From Nocardia asiatica NBRC 100129 (lineage in GTDB: Bacteria > Actinomycetota > Actinomycetes > Mycobacteriales > Mycobacteriaceae), in contig NZ_BAFS01000271.1 in assembly GCF_000308415.1 (NCBI RefSeq), positions 1 to 62,656 of the forward strand: a DNA stretch of 62,656 bases. The letters run 5' to 3'. This document shows positions 16,548 through 24,885 of this stretch, piece by piece; within the stretch, counting starts at the first letter, position 1, and each line of letters begins with the position of its first letter. The position numbers and the translations under genes were made by a program. The notes under the pieces are model-generated. The model was not told the origin of the DNA. It did no database searches and saw nothing but the letters and a program-made list of their open reading frames with translations.

Positions 16548-17252
16548 GTGGCGAAAACGCAATCGAACCGGGCCTCGTTGGACAAGCAGCCGCGCGAAGT
16601 CGCGTCCATGTTCGACGGCGTGGCCCGGCGATACGACCTGACCAACACGGTGATCTCCGCCGGGCAGGATCGCTACTGGCGCTGGGCGACCCGTAAGGCC
16701 CTGGCGCCGCGGCCGGGCGAACGATTGCTCGATCTCGCCGCGGGCACCGGAGTGTCCACCCTGGAATTGCGGAAGTCCGGGGCCTGGTGCCTGGCGGCCG
16801 ACTTCTCCAAGGGCATGCTCAGCGCGGGCCGGTTCCGCGACGTGCCGATGGTGGCGGCCGACGCGATGGCGCTGCCGTTCGCCGACGACTCGTTCGACGC
16901 GGTGACCATTTCGTTCGGGCTGCGCAACGTGGCCGACACCGATCTCGCGCTGCGCGAGATGCTGCGGGTCACCAAGCCCGGCGGCAGGCTGGTGGTGTGC
17001 GAGTTCTCCGCGCCGGTGCTTCCGGTGTTCCGCACGGTGTACCTGGAGTACCTGATGAAGGCGCTGCCCAAGGTGGCGCGCGTGGTGAGCAGCAATCCCG
17101 ACGCCTACGTCTACCTCGCCGAGTCGATCTCCGAATGGCCGAATCAGCGCAGGCTGGCGATGCGGATCGCGGCGAACGGGTGGTCGTCGGTGAAATGGCG
17201 CAACCTCAGCGGGGGCGTGGTGGCTCTGCATCGCGCTTACAAGCTCGGCTGA
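16548..17252 (+). CDS. menG: Demethylmenaquinone methyltransferase
   Basis: Final methylation of menaquinone, converting demethylmenaquinone to menaquinone with S-adenosylmethionine. At 234 residues it has motif I LLDLAAGTGVSTLELRKSG, VTISFGLRNVADTDLALREM, and the UbiE/MenG signature YDLTNTVISAGQDRYWR. GTG start with TAGGGT ending 6 bases before it (leaderless). Confidence 0.95.
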   Translation: MAKTQSNRASLDKQPREVASMFDGVARRYDLTNTVISAGQDRYWRWATRKALAPRPGERLLDLAAGTGVSTLELRKSGAWCLAADFSKGMLSAGRFRDVPMVAADAMALPFADDSFDAVTISFGLRNVADTDLALREMLRVTKPGGRLVVCEFSAPVLPVFRTVYLEYLMKALPKVARVVSSNPDAYVYLAESISEWPNQRRLAMRIAANGWSSVKWRNLSGGVVALHRAYKLG

Positions 17253-17364
17253 GCGAGACCTCGATCACACCTCACCGCGGATTTCGGGAGCGGTGAGGAG
17301 GAATGTCACGTGGCGCTAACGCGAGGTAAATCCGGCGCAATCGGCGGTCCGCATGATCGGAGGC

Positions 17365-20300
17365 ATGACCGATCCAGTCACCGGCCGCGGCGACGGCACT
17401 GCCCGAACGGCGTGCTCGTACTGCGGCGTGGGGTGCGGGATGACGGTGTCGACCGCCGCCGACGGCGCGGGCAAGCCGGTGATCGCCAAGGTCAGCGGCG
17501 ACAAACTGCACCCGTCGAACGCGGGCAGGCTGTGCACCAAGGGTGCTACCCACGCGGAATTGATGCGCACTCCGGGACGGATGGAGACCGCCTATCGGCG
17601 TTCCGAGCGCGGCCAGGTCCCGGTGCCTTTCCCGGTGGACGAGGCGGTGCACGAGGCGGCTACGAGGTTGCGCGCGATCCTCGACCAGCACGGTCCGGAC
17701 GCGATCGCGCTGTACGTCTCCGGGCAGATGTCGCTGGAGGCGCAGTACCTCGCGACCAAGCTCGCCAAGGGCTATCTGCGCACCGTGCACATCGAGGCGA
17801 ACTCACGACTGTGCATGGCCAGCGCGGGAACCGGATACAAGCAGTCGCTCGGCGCGGACGGGCCGCCCGGCTCCTATGACGACTTCGAGCACGCTGACCT
17901 GTTCTTCGTGATCGGCGCGAACATGGCCGATTGTCATCCGATCCTGTTCCTGCGAATGGCCGATCGGCTCAAGGCCGGGGGCAAACTCATCGTCGTCGAC
18001 CCGCGTCGCACCGAGACCGCCGCGCGCGCCGACCTGTTCCTGCAGATCGCCCCCGGTACGGATCTCGCGCTGCTGAACGGGCTGCTGCACCTGCTGGTGG
18101 CCAACGGTGACATCGACGCGGAGTTCATCGCCGAGCACACCGAGGGCTGGGACGCGATGCCGGAGTTCCTGGCCGACTATCCGCCGCAGCGGGTGGCGGA
18201 GATCACCGGATTGGCCGAGGCCGACATCCGGACCGCCGCAGAGTGGATCGGCGCGGCGGGCGAGTGGATGTCGTTGTGGACGATGGGACTCAACCAGTCC
18301 ACCCACGGCACCTGGAACACCAACGCGCTGTGCAACCTGCACCTGGCCACCGGCGCCATCTGCCGTCCCGGCAGCGGGCCCTTCTCGCTCACCGGACAGC
18401 CCAACGCGATGGGCGGGCGTGAGATGGGATACATGGGTCCCGGCCTGCCCGGCCAGCGCAGCGTGCTCTCCGCCGACGACCGCGCGTTCGTGGAGACCGT
18501 GTGGGAACTGGAGCCCGGGACGCTTCGCGCCGAAGCCGGGCCCGGCACCGTGGAAATGTTCCGTGAACTGGCCGAAGGGTCGATCAAAGCGGCCTGGATC
18601 GTGTGCACCAACCCCGTGGCCACCGTGTCGAACCGGAAGACGGTGATCGCGGGGTTGGAAGCGGCCGAACTGGTGATCGCCCAGGACGCCTACACCGAGA
18701 CCGCGACCAACGCCTACGCCGACCTGCTGCTGCCCGCGACGCTGTGGGCGGAGGCCGACGCGGTGATGGTGAATTCGGAGCGCAATCTCACGCTGCTGCA
18801 GCAGTCGGTGCCGCCCACCGGCGACGCGCGGCCCGACTGGCGGATCATCGCCGACATCGCCACCGCGATGGGTTTCCCCGGTTTCGACTTCGCGACCAGC
18901 GCGGAGGTGTTCGCCGAGATCAAACGGTTCGCGAATCCCGCGACCGGCTACGACCTGCGCGGCGTGAGCTACGAGGCGCTGCGCGAGGGTCCGATGCAGT
19001 GGCCGTGCGCGGAGCCGGAGCGCAGGCGCAATCCGATCCGGTACGTCAACGACGGGGTCAGCCAGACGCTGTTCACCGACGAGCACGGCCACCGGCCCCG
19101 CCTGGCCTTCGCCACGCCGAGCCGCCGCGCGGTGTTCTGGCCGCGGCCGCATCTGCTGCCGGAGGAGATGCCGGACGACGACTACCCGTTCCTGCTGAAC
19201 ACCGGGCGCCTGCAGCACCAGTGGCACACGATGACCAAGACCGGCAAGATCGACAAGCTGACCAAGCTGAACGGTACGCCGTTCGTCGAGGTGCACCCCG
19301 CCGACGCCGAGCGGCTCGGACTGCGCCCAGGCGACCAGCTCGAGATCGCCTCGCGCCGGGGCCGGGCCGTGCTGCCTGTGCGGGTCAGCGACCGAGTGCG
19401 GCCGAGCGATTGCTTCGTGCCGTTCCATTGGAACGACGAGCAGGGCGAATACCTCACCATCAACGCGGTCACCAACGACGCGGTGGATCCGGCCTCGCTG
19501 CAACCGGAGTTCAAGGCGTGCGCGGTGGCGCTGCGCCGGGTGGCCGCCGTGCCGCGACCCGAGACTCCCGCCGCGCGGCCCGCCGCGCAGGAGGCACACC
19601 CGCTGGCGGCCGTGCTCGGCCTCGACAGCGGCACCGCGCCCACACTCAGCGAGACCGAGCGGATCTACCTCAGCGGCTATCTGGCCGCGCTGCAGGCGCT
19701 TCCGGTGACCGGTCAACCGGTGCTGCCGGAGTCGGCGCCGATGGCCGCGCACAGCAGACTGTGGGTCGACGGGCTGCTGGCGGGGATGTACTCGCGTGGT
19801 GCGGCGGGCGCAGTGGAGACGGCGAACGGGGCGGCCGCCCCTCGGACGGTCACCGTGCTGTGGGCTTCGCAGACCGGCACCGCCGAAGAGTTCGCCGCCA
19901 CTGTCGCGGCACACCTGGCCGAGCACGATTTCACGCCGCGGCTGCTGGACCTGGGCTCCTGCGACCTGAGCGCGATCACCGGCGACGTGCTGGTGATCAG
20001 CAGTACCTTCGGCGACGGAGGTCCGCCGGACAACGGAGCCGATTTCTGGGAGCGCTTGTCCGACACCGTCGTGCGGCTGACCGGCGTGCGCTACGCGGTG
20101 TTCGCCCTCGGCGACTCCTCCTATGACGACTTCTGCGGATACGGCCGCAAACTCGACCGGAAATTCGCCGATCTGGGCGCGACCCGGCTGCTCCCGCGCG
20201 TCGACAGCGAACCGGATTACCAGGACGCGGCGCAGCGCTGGCTCGACGACGTGGTCGCCGTATTGGGCGACGGCCCGATCGAACGGCCGGACTCCCCCAT

Positions 20301-21558
20301 CGATCTGCCGGCGCACGGTGTAACCGGCTCGAGGCGGCCCCCGTCCCACGGCGGTGGCGTGGCCACGATGGAGTTGCCCACCGCCGCACCGGCGCTCACC
20401 CGCGTCCGCACCGCCGCCGCGCCGTTCACCCGCTCCGCTCCGGCGCGGGCCGCGCTGGTGCGCAACGAGTTGCTGTCCGCTGCCGGATCACCGAAGGAGG
20501 TACGCCGCTTCGGATTCGATCTGCGCGACCTGGACGCCGCCTACGAGGTGGGCGATTCGCTGGGCGTGTGGCCGGTGAACTGCACTTCGCTGGTGACCGA
20601 ATGGCTGGCCGCCACCGGGCTGGACGGCCGCCGCGTCGTCGAGGTCGACGAGCGTGAGATACCGCTGGCCGAGGCACTGCGCAGGCACTACGACATCACC
20701 AAGATCAGTCAGGATCTGCTCGGCTTCCTCGCCGAGCGCAACCACAGCGGCAAGCTCGCCAAGCTGCTGCGCCGCGACAACCGCAACGAGCTGGCGAATT
20801 ACCTGTGGGATCGGCAGGCGGTGGACGTCCTGCGCGACTTCCCGGTCCGGGCCGATCTCGTGGAGTGGCTCGGCACCTTGAAGAAGCTGCAGCCGCGCCA
20901 GTATTCGATCTCGTCGAGTCCGCTGGTCAGCCCGGATGAGGTGGAGCTGACCGTCGGCATCGTCCGCTACGGCGACCCGGCGGCCACCGGGTCGGCGGCG
21001 CGGCGCGGCGGGGTGTGCTCGACCTTCCTCGCCGACCGGGCGGGCGTCTCCGAGCTGGCTGTGCCGATCTTCCTGCAGCGCGCACCGCATTTCCGCCCTC
21101 CGGCCGACCCCAGCGCCCCGATGATCATGGTGGGGCCCGGTACCGGGATCGCGCCCTTCCGAGGGTTCCTGCACGAGCGCAGGGCCCTCGGTTGCACCGG
21201 GCGCAACTGGCTGTTCTTCGGCGATCAGCATGCGGCACAGAATTTCTACTACCGCGCCGAGCTGGAGGACATGTTCCGTTCCGGCTTCCTGACCCGGCTC
21301 GACCTGGCCTTCTCCCGCGACCAACGGGAGCGCGTCTACGTCCAGCACCGCATGATCGAGCACGGCGCCGAGCTGTGGTCCTGGCTGCGCGACGGCGCCC
21401 ACTTCTACGTCTGCGGCGACGCCAGCCGCATGGCCAAGGACGTCGACGAGGCGCTGCTGCGAATCGCCCGCATCCACGGCAAACTCGACGAGGACGGCGC
21501 GCTGGCGTTCAAGAAGCAGCTGATCGCCGAAAAGCGTTACGTCCGAGACGTCTACTGA
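17365..21558 (+). CDS. Assimilatory nitrate reductase fused to CysJ-like flavoprotein reductase
   Basis: 1397-residue fusion. N-terminal half: molybdopterin oxidoreductase with [4Fe-4S] cysteines at about 17, 20, 24 and 57 (CSYCGVGCGM, GRLCTKG) and a cofactor-binding C-terminal domain around residues 610-740 (LNTGRLQHQWHTMTKTG). C-terminal half: a flavodoxin domain from about 830 (VLWASQTGTAEEFAA, SSTFGDGGPPDNG), an FAD domain (PRQYSISSSP) and an NADPH domain (GPGTGIAPFRGFLHERRA, YVCGDASRMAKDV). Electrons could pass NADPH-FAD-FMN-FeS-Mo in one chain. CATGAT lies 7 bases before ATG 17365; ATG 17353 is the alternative. No nitrite reductase is adjacent. Confidence 0.93.
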   Translation: MTDPVTGRGDGTARTACSYCGVGCGMTVSTAADGAGKPVIAKVSGDKLHPSNAGRLCTKGATHAELMRTPGRMETAYRRSERGQVPVPFPVDEAVHEAATRLRAILDQHGPDAIALYVSGQMSLEAQYLATKLAKGYLRTVHIEANSRLCMASAGTGYKQSLGADGPPGSYDDFEHADLFFVIGANMADCHPILFLRMADRLKAGGKLIVVDPRRTETAARADLFLQIAPGTDLALLNGLLHLLVANGDIDAEFIAEHTEGWDAMPEFLADYPPQRVAEITGLAEADIRTAAEWIGAAGEWMSLWTMGLNQSTHGTWNTNALCNLHLATGAICRPGSGPFSLTGQPNAMGGREMGYMGPGLPGQRSVLSADDRAFVETVWELEPGTLRAEAGPGTVEMFRELAEGSIKAAWIVCTNPVATVSNRKTVIAGLEAAELVIAQDAYTETATNAYADLLLPATLWAEADAVMVNSERNLTLLQQSVPPTGDARPDWRIIADIATAMGFPGFDFATSAEVFAEIKRFANPATGYDLRGVSYEALREGPMQWPCAEPERRRNPIRYVNDGVSQTLFTDEHGHRPRLAFATPSRRAVFWPRPHLLPEEMPDDDYPFLLNTGRLQHQWHTMTKTGKIDKLTKLNGTPFVEVHPADAERLGLRPGDQLEIASRRGRAVLPVRVSDRVRPSDCFVPFHWNDEQGEYLTINAVTNDAVDPASLQPEFKACAVALRRVAAVPRPETPAARPAAQEAHPLAAVLGLDSGTAPTLSETERIYLSGYLAALQALPVTGQPVLPESAPMAAHSRLWVDGLLAGMYSRGAAGAVETANGAAAPRTVTVLWASQTGTAEEFAATVAAHLAEHDFTPRLLDLGSCDLSAITGDVLVISSTFGDGGPPDNGADFWERLSDTVVRLTGVRYAVFALGDSSYDDFCGYGRKLDRKFADLGATRLLPRVDSEPDYQDAAQRWLDDVVAVLGDGPIERPDSPIDLPAHGVTGSRRPPSHGGGVATMELPTAAPALTRVRTAAAPFTRSAPARAALVRNELLSAAGSPKEVRRFGFDLRDLDAAYEVGDSLGVWPVNCTSLVTEWLAATGLDGRRVVEVDEREIPLAEALRRHYDITKISQDLLGFLAERNHSGKLAKLLRRDNRNELANYLWDRQAVDVLRDFPVRADLVEWLGTLKKLQPRQYSISSSPLVSPDEVELTVGIVRYGDPAATGSAARRGGVCSTFLADRAGVSELAVPIFLQRAPHFRPPADPSAPMIMVGPGTGIAPFRGFLHERRALGCTGRNWLFFGDQHAAQNFYYRAELEDMFRSGFLTRLDLAFSRDQRERVYVQHRMIEHGAELWSWLRDGAHFYVCGDASRMAKDVDEALLRIARIHGKLDEDGALAFKKQLIAEKRYVRDVY

Positions 21559-21637
21559 CAGCGACCGATGGCCTCGACGCCATCCGGCCGAACTGCGTGG
21601 GAGTTCGGCTTCACCGCCACGCCTGCGGATCGACGGT

Positions 21638-22684
21638 TCACACCGCGGGCGGGTTCAGGCGGGTGAAGTCCGGGAGGCGGTAGTACGGGTAGTAGGGGTA
21701 GGGCGGGGTGGTAGCGCTTGCTTTGTCCAGGCGGGCGATCTGGTCGGCGTCGAGTTCCCAGCCGATCGCGCCGAGGTTCTGGCGCAGCTGCTCCTCGTTG
21801 CGCGCGCCGATGATGACCGTCGACACGGTGGGGCGGCGCAGCAGCCAGTTGAGAGCGATCTGCGGGACGGTCTTCCCGGTCTCGGCGGCGAGCTCGTCGA
21901 GCACATCGACCACGTCGTAGAGCTGATCCTCGTCCACCGGCGGACCGGCCTCGGCGGTCCGGTGCAGGCGGCTGCTCGCCGGAAGCGGTTGTCCGCGCCG
22001 AATCTTGCCGGTGAGCCTGCCCCAGCCCAGCGGACTCCAGACCACCGCGCCGACGCCCTGGTCACGGCCCAGCGGCATGAGTTCCCACTCGTAGTCGCGC
22101 CCGACCAGCGAGTAATAGACCTGGTGCGCGACGTACCTGGCCAGACCATTGCGGTCCGCCGCGGCAAGGGATTTCATCAGCTGCCAGCCCGCGAAGTTGG
22201 ACGCTCCCAGGTAACGGATCTTGCCCGCGCGCACCAGATCGTCCAGCGCGCCGACGACTTCCTCCACCGGGGTGCCCGCGTCGAAGGCGTGCAGCTGGAA
22301 CAGATCGATGTAGTCGGTGCCCAGCCTGCGCAGCGACGCCTCCACCGCACCGATCAGCCGGACGCGCCCGGAACCGGCGTCCCACGGACCGGGGCCGGTG
22401 GGCAACGTCGCCTTGGTGGACAACAGCACTCGGTCGCGCCTGCCCTTGACGGCGGCGCCCAGCACCTCTTCGGAGGCGCCGTCGGAGTAGACGTCGGCGG
22501 TGTCGAACATGCTCACGCCCGCGTCCAGGCTGATGTCGACCAGCCGTCGCGCCTGCTCTACGTCGGTGTCGCCCCACGCGCCGAACAGTTCGCCCCGACC
22601 GCCGAAGGTGCCCGCGCCGAAGCTCAAGGCCGGGACGAGCAGACCGGACGCTCCGAGCCGCCGGTACTCCATCTGCGTGTCCAT
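21638..22684 (-). CDS. Aldo/keto reductase
   Basis: 348-residue NADPH-dependent AKR of the YajO/voltage-gated-potassium-channel-beta type. Catalytic residues are visible as the Asp and Tyr of MFDTADVYSDG, Lys in LLSTKATLP and His in DLFQLHAFD. Cofactor end TVIIGARNEEQLRQN. ATG 22684 has AGGAG 6 bases upstream. Divergent from a TetR gene, which probably represses it. The C-terminus is Pro/Tyr-rich. Substrate unknown. Confidence 0.93.
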   Translation of the reverse strand: MDTQMEYRRLGASGLLVPALSFGAGTFGGRGELFGAWGDTDVEQARRLVDISLDAGVSMFDTADVYSDGASEEVLGAAVKGRRDRVLLSTKATLPTGPGPWDAGSGRVRLIGAVEASLRRLGTDYIDLFQLHAFDAGTPVEEVVGALDDLVRAGKIRYLGASNFAGWQLMKSLAAADRNGLARYVAHQVYYSLVGRDYEWELMPLGRDQGVGAVVWSPLGWGRLTGKIRRGQPLPASSRLHRTAEAGPPVDEDQLYDVVDVLDELAAETGKTVPQIALNWLLRRPTVSTVIIGARNEEQLRQNLGAIGWELDADQIARLDKASATTPPYPYYPYYRLPDFTRLNPPAV

Positions 22685-22706
22685 CGAACACTCCTAAAGG
22701 GTCTAT

Positions 22707-22741
22707 AGTTCCATTAACAACTCGAACAGTACACACGTTCG
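22707..22741. promoter_or_regulatory. Candidate TetR operators between AKR and tetR
   Basis: The 83-bp divergent space holds AGTT-N8-AACT (22707-22722) and CGAAC-N9-GTTCG (22723-22741). It is locally AT-rich, with TCTATAGTTCCATTAAC. Spacing and divergence fit TetR autoregulation; the exact operator is a guess. Confidence 0.35.
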
Positions 22742-22767
22742 CGCGCAAATGAAACTGGAGTCCCGTT

Positions 22768-23388
22768 ATGGAGCTGGATGCGGCTACACCCGGATCAGTC
22801 CGACCCGGTGGACGAACCGCGCGGGTCCGCACCGCGGTCCTACAAGCCGCCGGCGACCTGCTGGCCGAACGCGGCTTCGCCCACTTGGACCTCGCCGAGG
22901 TCGCGGCGCGCGCCGACGTCGGCAAGACCACCATCTACCGCCGCTGGCGCACGCCCACCGGTTTGATCGCCGACCTGCTGGTCGACATGGCCGAGCAGTC
23001 GCTGCCGCACACCGACACGGGCACGCTGCTCGGCGACCTCACCGCCAACGCCCGCCTGGTCGCGCGGACACTCTCGGATCCCCGCCAGGGAAGACTCTTC
23101 CGCGCCGTGATCGCGGCCGCCACCTGCGACGAGTCCGCCGCGGCCGCCCTGCGCCGCTTCTACGACGTCCGGCTCACCGAATGGTCGGCCTGTGTGGCGG
23201 CCGCCATCGCGCGCGGCGAAGCACCGGAGGGCACCGACGCTCGCGCGGTGCTGTCGGCGGTGTCGGCCCCGCTCTACTACCGATTGCTGGCCAGCGGCGA
23301 CCCCATCGACGAGGACGCGGCGGAGCTGGCCGCTCGCGCCGCCGTCGCAGCCGTGACCGCGGGCGCCTTCGTCAACGCCGGGCTCTGA
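22768..23388 (+). CDS. TetR-family regulator
   Basis: 206 residues. N-terminal HTH: RTAVLQAAGDLLAERGFAHL, then VAARADVGKTTIYRRWRT. The ligand-binding C-terminal half is of the TetR_C_16/33-like type with no recognisable ligand signature. GGAG lies 7 bases before the ATG. Divergent from the aldo/keto reductase and probably its repressor. Confidence 0.92.
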   Translation: MELDAATPGSVRPGGRTARVRTAVLQAAGDLLAERGFAHLDLAEVAARADVGKTTIYRRWRTPTGLIADLLVDMAEQSLPHTDTGTLLGDLTANARLVARTLSDPRQGRLFRAVIAAATCDESAAAALRRFYDVRLTEWSACVAAAIARGEAPEGTDARAVLSAVSAPLYYRLLASGDPIDEDAAELAARAAVAAVTAGAFVNAGL

Positions 23389-23399
23389 CCGAACTGCGG

Positions 23400-24002
23400 C
23401 TAGCCCAGCACCGCTCCCTGGTCCGGCGCGGTCCAGTCGGCCCGGCGGCCGGTGTAAGCGAGCACCTTCTCCAAGTCGGACGCTTCGGCCGTGACCGGTT
23501 GCACCGGCCCGAACGCACCGGGCACCCCTTCGGCGGGGGTCTCGCGCAGCAGATCCAGCAGGGTCGCCAGATCCCCGGCATCGCAGGTGAAGGGCTGACC
23601 AGTGGCCTTCGCGAGGTCCCAGCCGTGCACGACCACCTCGTCCAAGGCGATCCTGGCCATCACCGGGGCGGGCTCGCTCACTCCGCCCGCCTCCGTCACG
23701 CCGTCCCAGGCCGCAGGCTCACGCCAGGCCGTCACCAGCGCGTCCAGCTGGGCGGGGATGCGCTCGCGCCAATCCTCGGGCAGAACCCGCGCGGTGGGCG
23801 GCGGCGGCGAGACCGAACCGCCCACGGCCTCTTTGGTGGCCGACTGACGGAATGCCTCGGTCAGATCGAGCACGTGCGCGAGCAGATCACGGACCGTGGC
23901 GTCGGTGCACGGCGTCGGCGCGCCGAGCTGGTCGTCGGTGATGCGGCCGACCACGGACGACAACGCGAGGGCGGCGGGTGCGAAATCGAATTCCGGATTC
24001 AT
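23400..24002 (-). CDS. TIGR03086-family (DinB/mycothiol-type) metal-binding protein
   Basis: 200-residue four-helix-bundle protein. The DinB-like metal site is read from VRDLLAHVLDLTEAF, IALDEVVVHGWDLAKATG and PCTDATV. The family includes mycothiol-dependent isomerases and transferases; many members are uncharacterised. AGGAG precedes the ATG by 5 bases. Convergent with tetR, 11 bases apart, with no terminator between. Confidence 0.85.
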   Translation of the reverse strand: MNPEFDFAPAALALSSVVGRITDDQLGAPTPCTDATVRDLLAHVLDLTEAFRQSATKEAVGGSVSPPPPTARVLPEDWRERIPAQLDALVTAWREPAAWDGVTEAGGVSEPAPVMARIALDEVVVHGWDLAKATGQPFTCDAGDLATLLDLLRETPAEGVPGAFGPVQPVTAEASDLEKVLAYTGRRADWTAPDQGAVLG

Positions 24003-24273
24003 CGAATCTCCTGTGGCGGGGTTATGTCCGACTATGTAGACACCTCTGCCGTGCCGGATTCATCGGTATCGAGCGAACATGCCGCCGAACCTCGCGCGGG
24101 CGAAGCGCTCCGAGCACCTTCGACGCGATGCGATCGGTCCTTCCGCGATGCGCCGGCGTGTTCCGTCCTCGCGGACGGGACCGGGCCGTTTCGACCGCCG
24201 CGAGACGGCCCGCCCGCGCCGCCGTTACGCACTCGTAGCGGCGAAAAACAATGGAAAAGCGGACAATTGGTAG

Positions 24274-24522
24274 ATGAAAGGTGATCGAGTGGAGATCGTC
24301 GTCGACGTGGGCGACGGGTCTCGCAGTTACGAGATCGCGGCTACCCGGGCGGGGCGGCGGGTCGAAGTGCGGATCGCGCGGGGCGTGGTCGAAGTCAGCG
24401 AAGTGACGCGATCGGGGACAGCGGTGCGCACCGCGCGGTTCATGGCCGGGCGAACGCTCGCGCTGGTCGAGCACCCCGCGAACGCCACCGCGCCGCAGGA
24501 CGACGAGGTGCGGCAACACTGA
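24274..24522 (+). CDS. Hypothetical protein, 82 aa
   Basis: No family recognised. Beta-rich pattern: VEIVVDVGDGSRSYEIAATRAGRRVEVRIARGV. GACAAT ends 6 bases before the ATG, a possible leaderless promoter; an internal GTG at 24289 follows AAGGTG. The preceding 24003-24273 holds no gene I can support. Confidence 0.5.
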   Translation: MKGDRVEIVVDVGDGSRSYEIAATRAGRRVEVRIARGVVEVSEVTRSGTAVRTARFMAGRTLALVEHPANATAPQDDEVRQH

Positions 24523-24643
24523 CCCGCCGATGCTTGCCGCGCGGCCATGCCCCGGGCATCCTCGATGCTGTCGAGTCCACCCCGATTGCGGCGTGCCACG
24601 AGGGGTATGCCGATCGAGAGGCCTACGTGGAGAGGAGCGCACG

Positions 24644-24871
24644 ATGTCAGATCCCCTTGCCGACGCGGTCCCGGAGGCCGATCTCGCCGAGCAGTCCGTT
24701 CCGGCCTACCCGGAGCAGCCGATACCTGCCGACGACCTCGCGGAAGAGGAAGACACCGTCGGACGGGCGATCCTGGAGCGCGACATCCTGGAGGCCAACC
24801 CGGCGGACGTGATCGAACAGTCCATCGCGGTCCCGATCGACGACGACCCCGAGGACGAACTCGACTACTGA
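24644..24871 (+). CDS. Small acidic protein, 75 aa
   Basis: Highly acidic (MSDPLADAVPEADLAEQ ... DDDPEDELDY) with a repeated pattern A-D/V-x-x-EQ. Similar short acidic proteins of unknown role are frequent in Mycobacteriales. GGAG lies 8-9 bases before the ATG. Probably intrinsically disordered and cytoplasmic. Convergent with menD, 14 bases apart. Confidence 0.75.
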   Translation: MSDPLADAVPEADLAEQSVPAYPEQPIPADDLAEEEDTVGRAILERDILEANPADVIEQSIAVPIDDDPEDELDY

Positions 24872-24885
24872 GCGCCCGCCCCCGG

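Noticed and set aside
17803..20349. 848-codon minus-strand frame
   Set aside because: Antisense shadow of the nitrate reductase fusion; no domain, His/Arg/Gly-rich.
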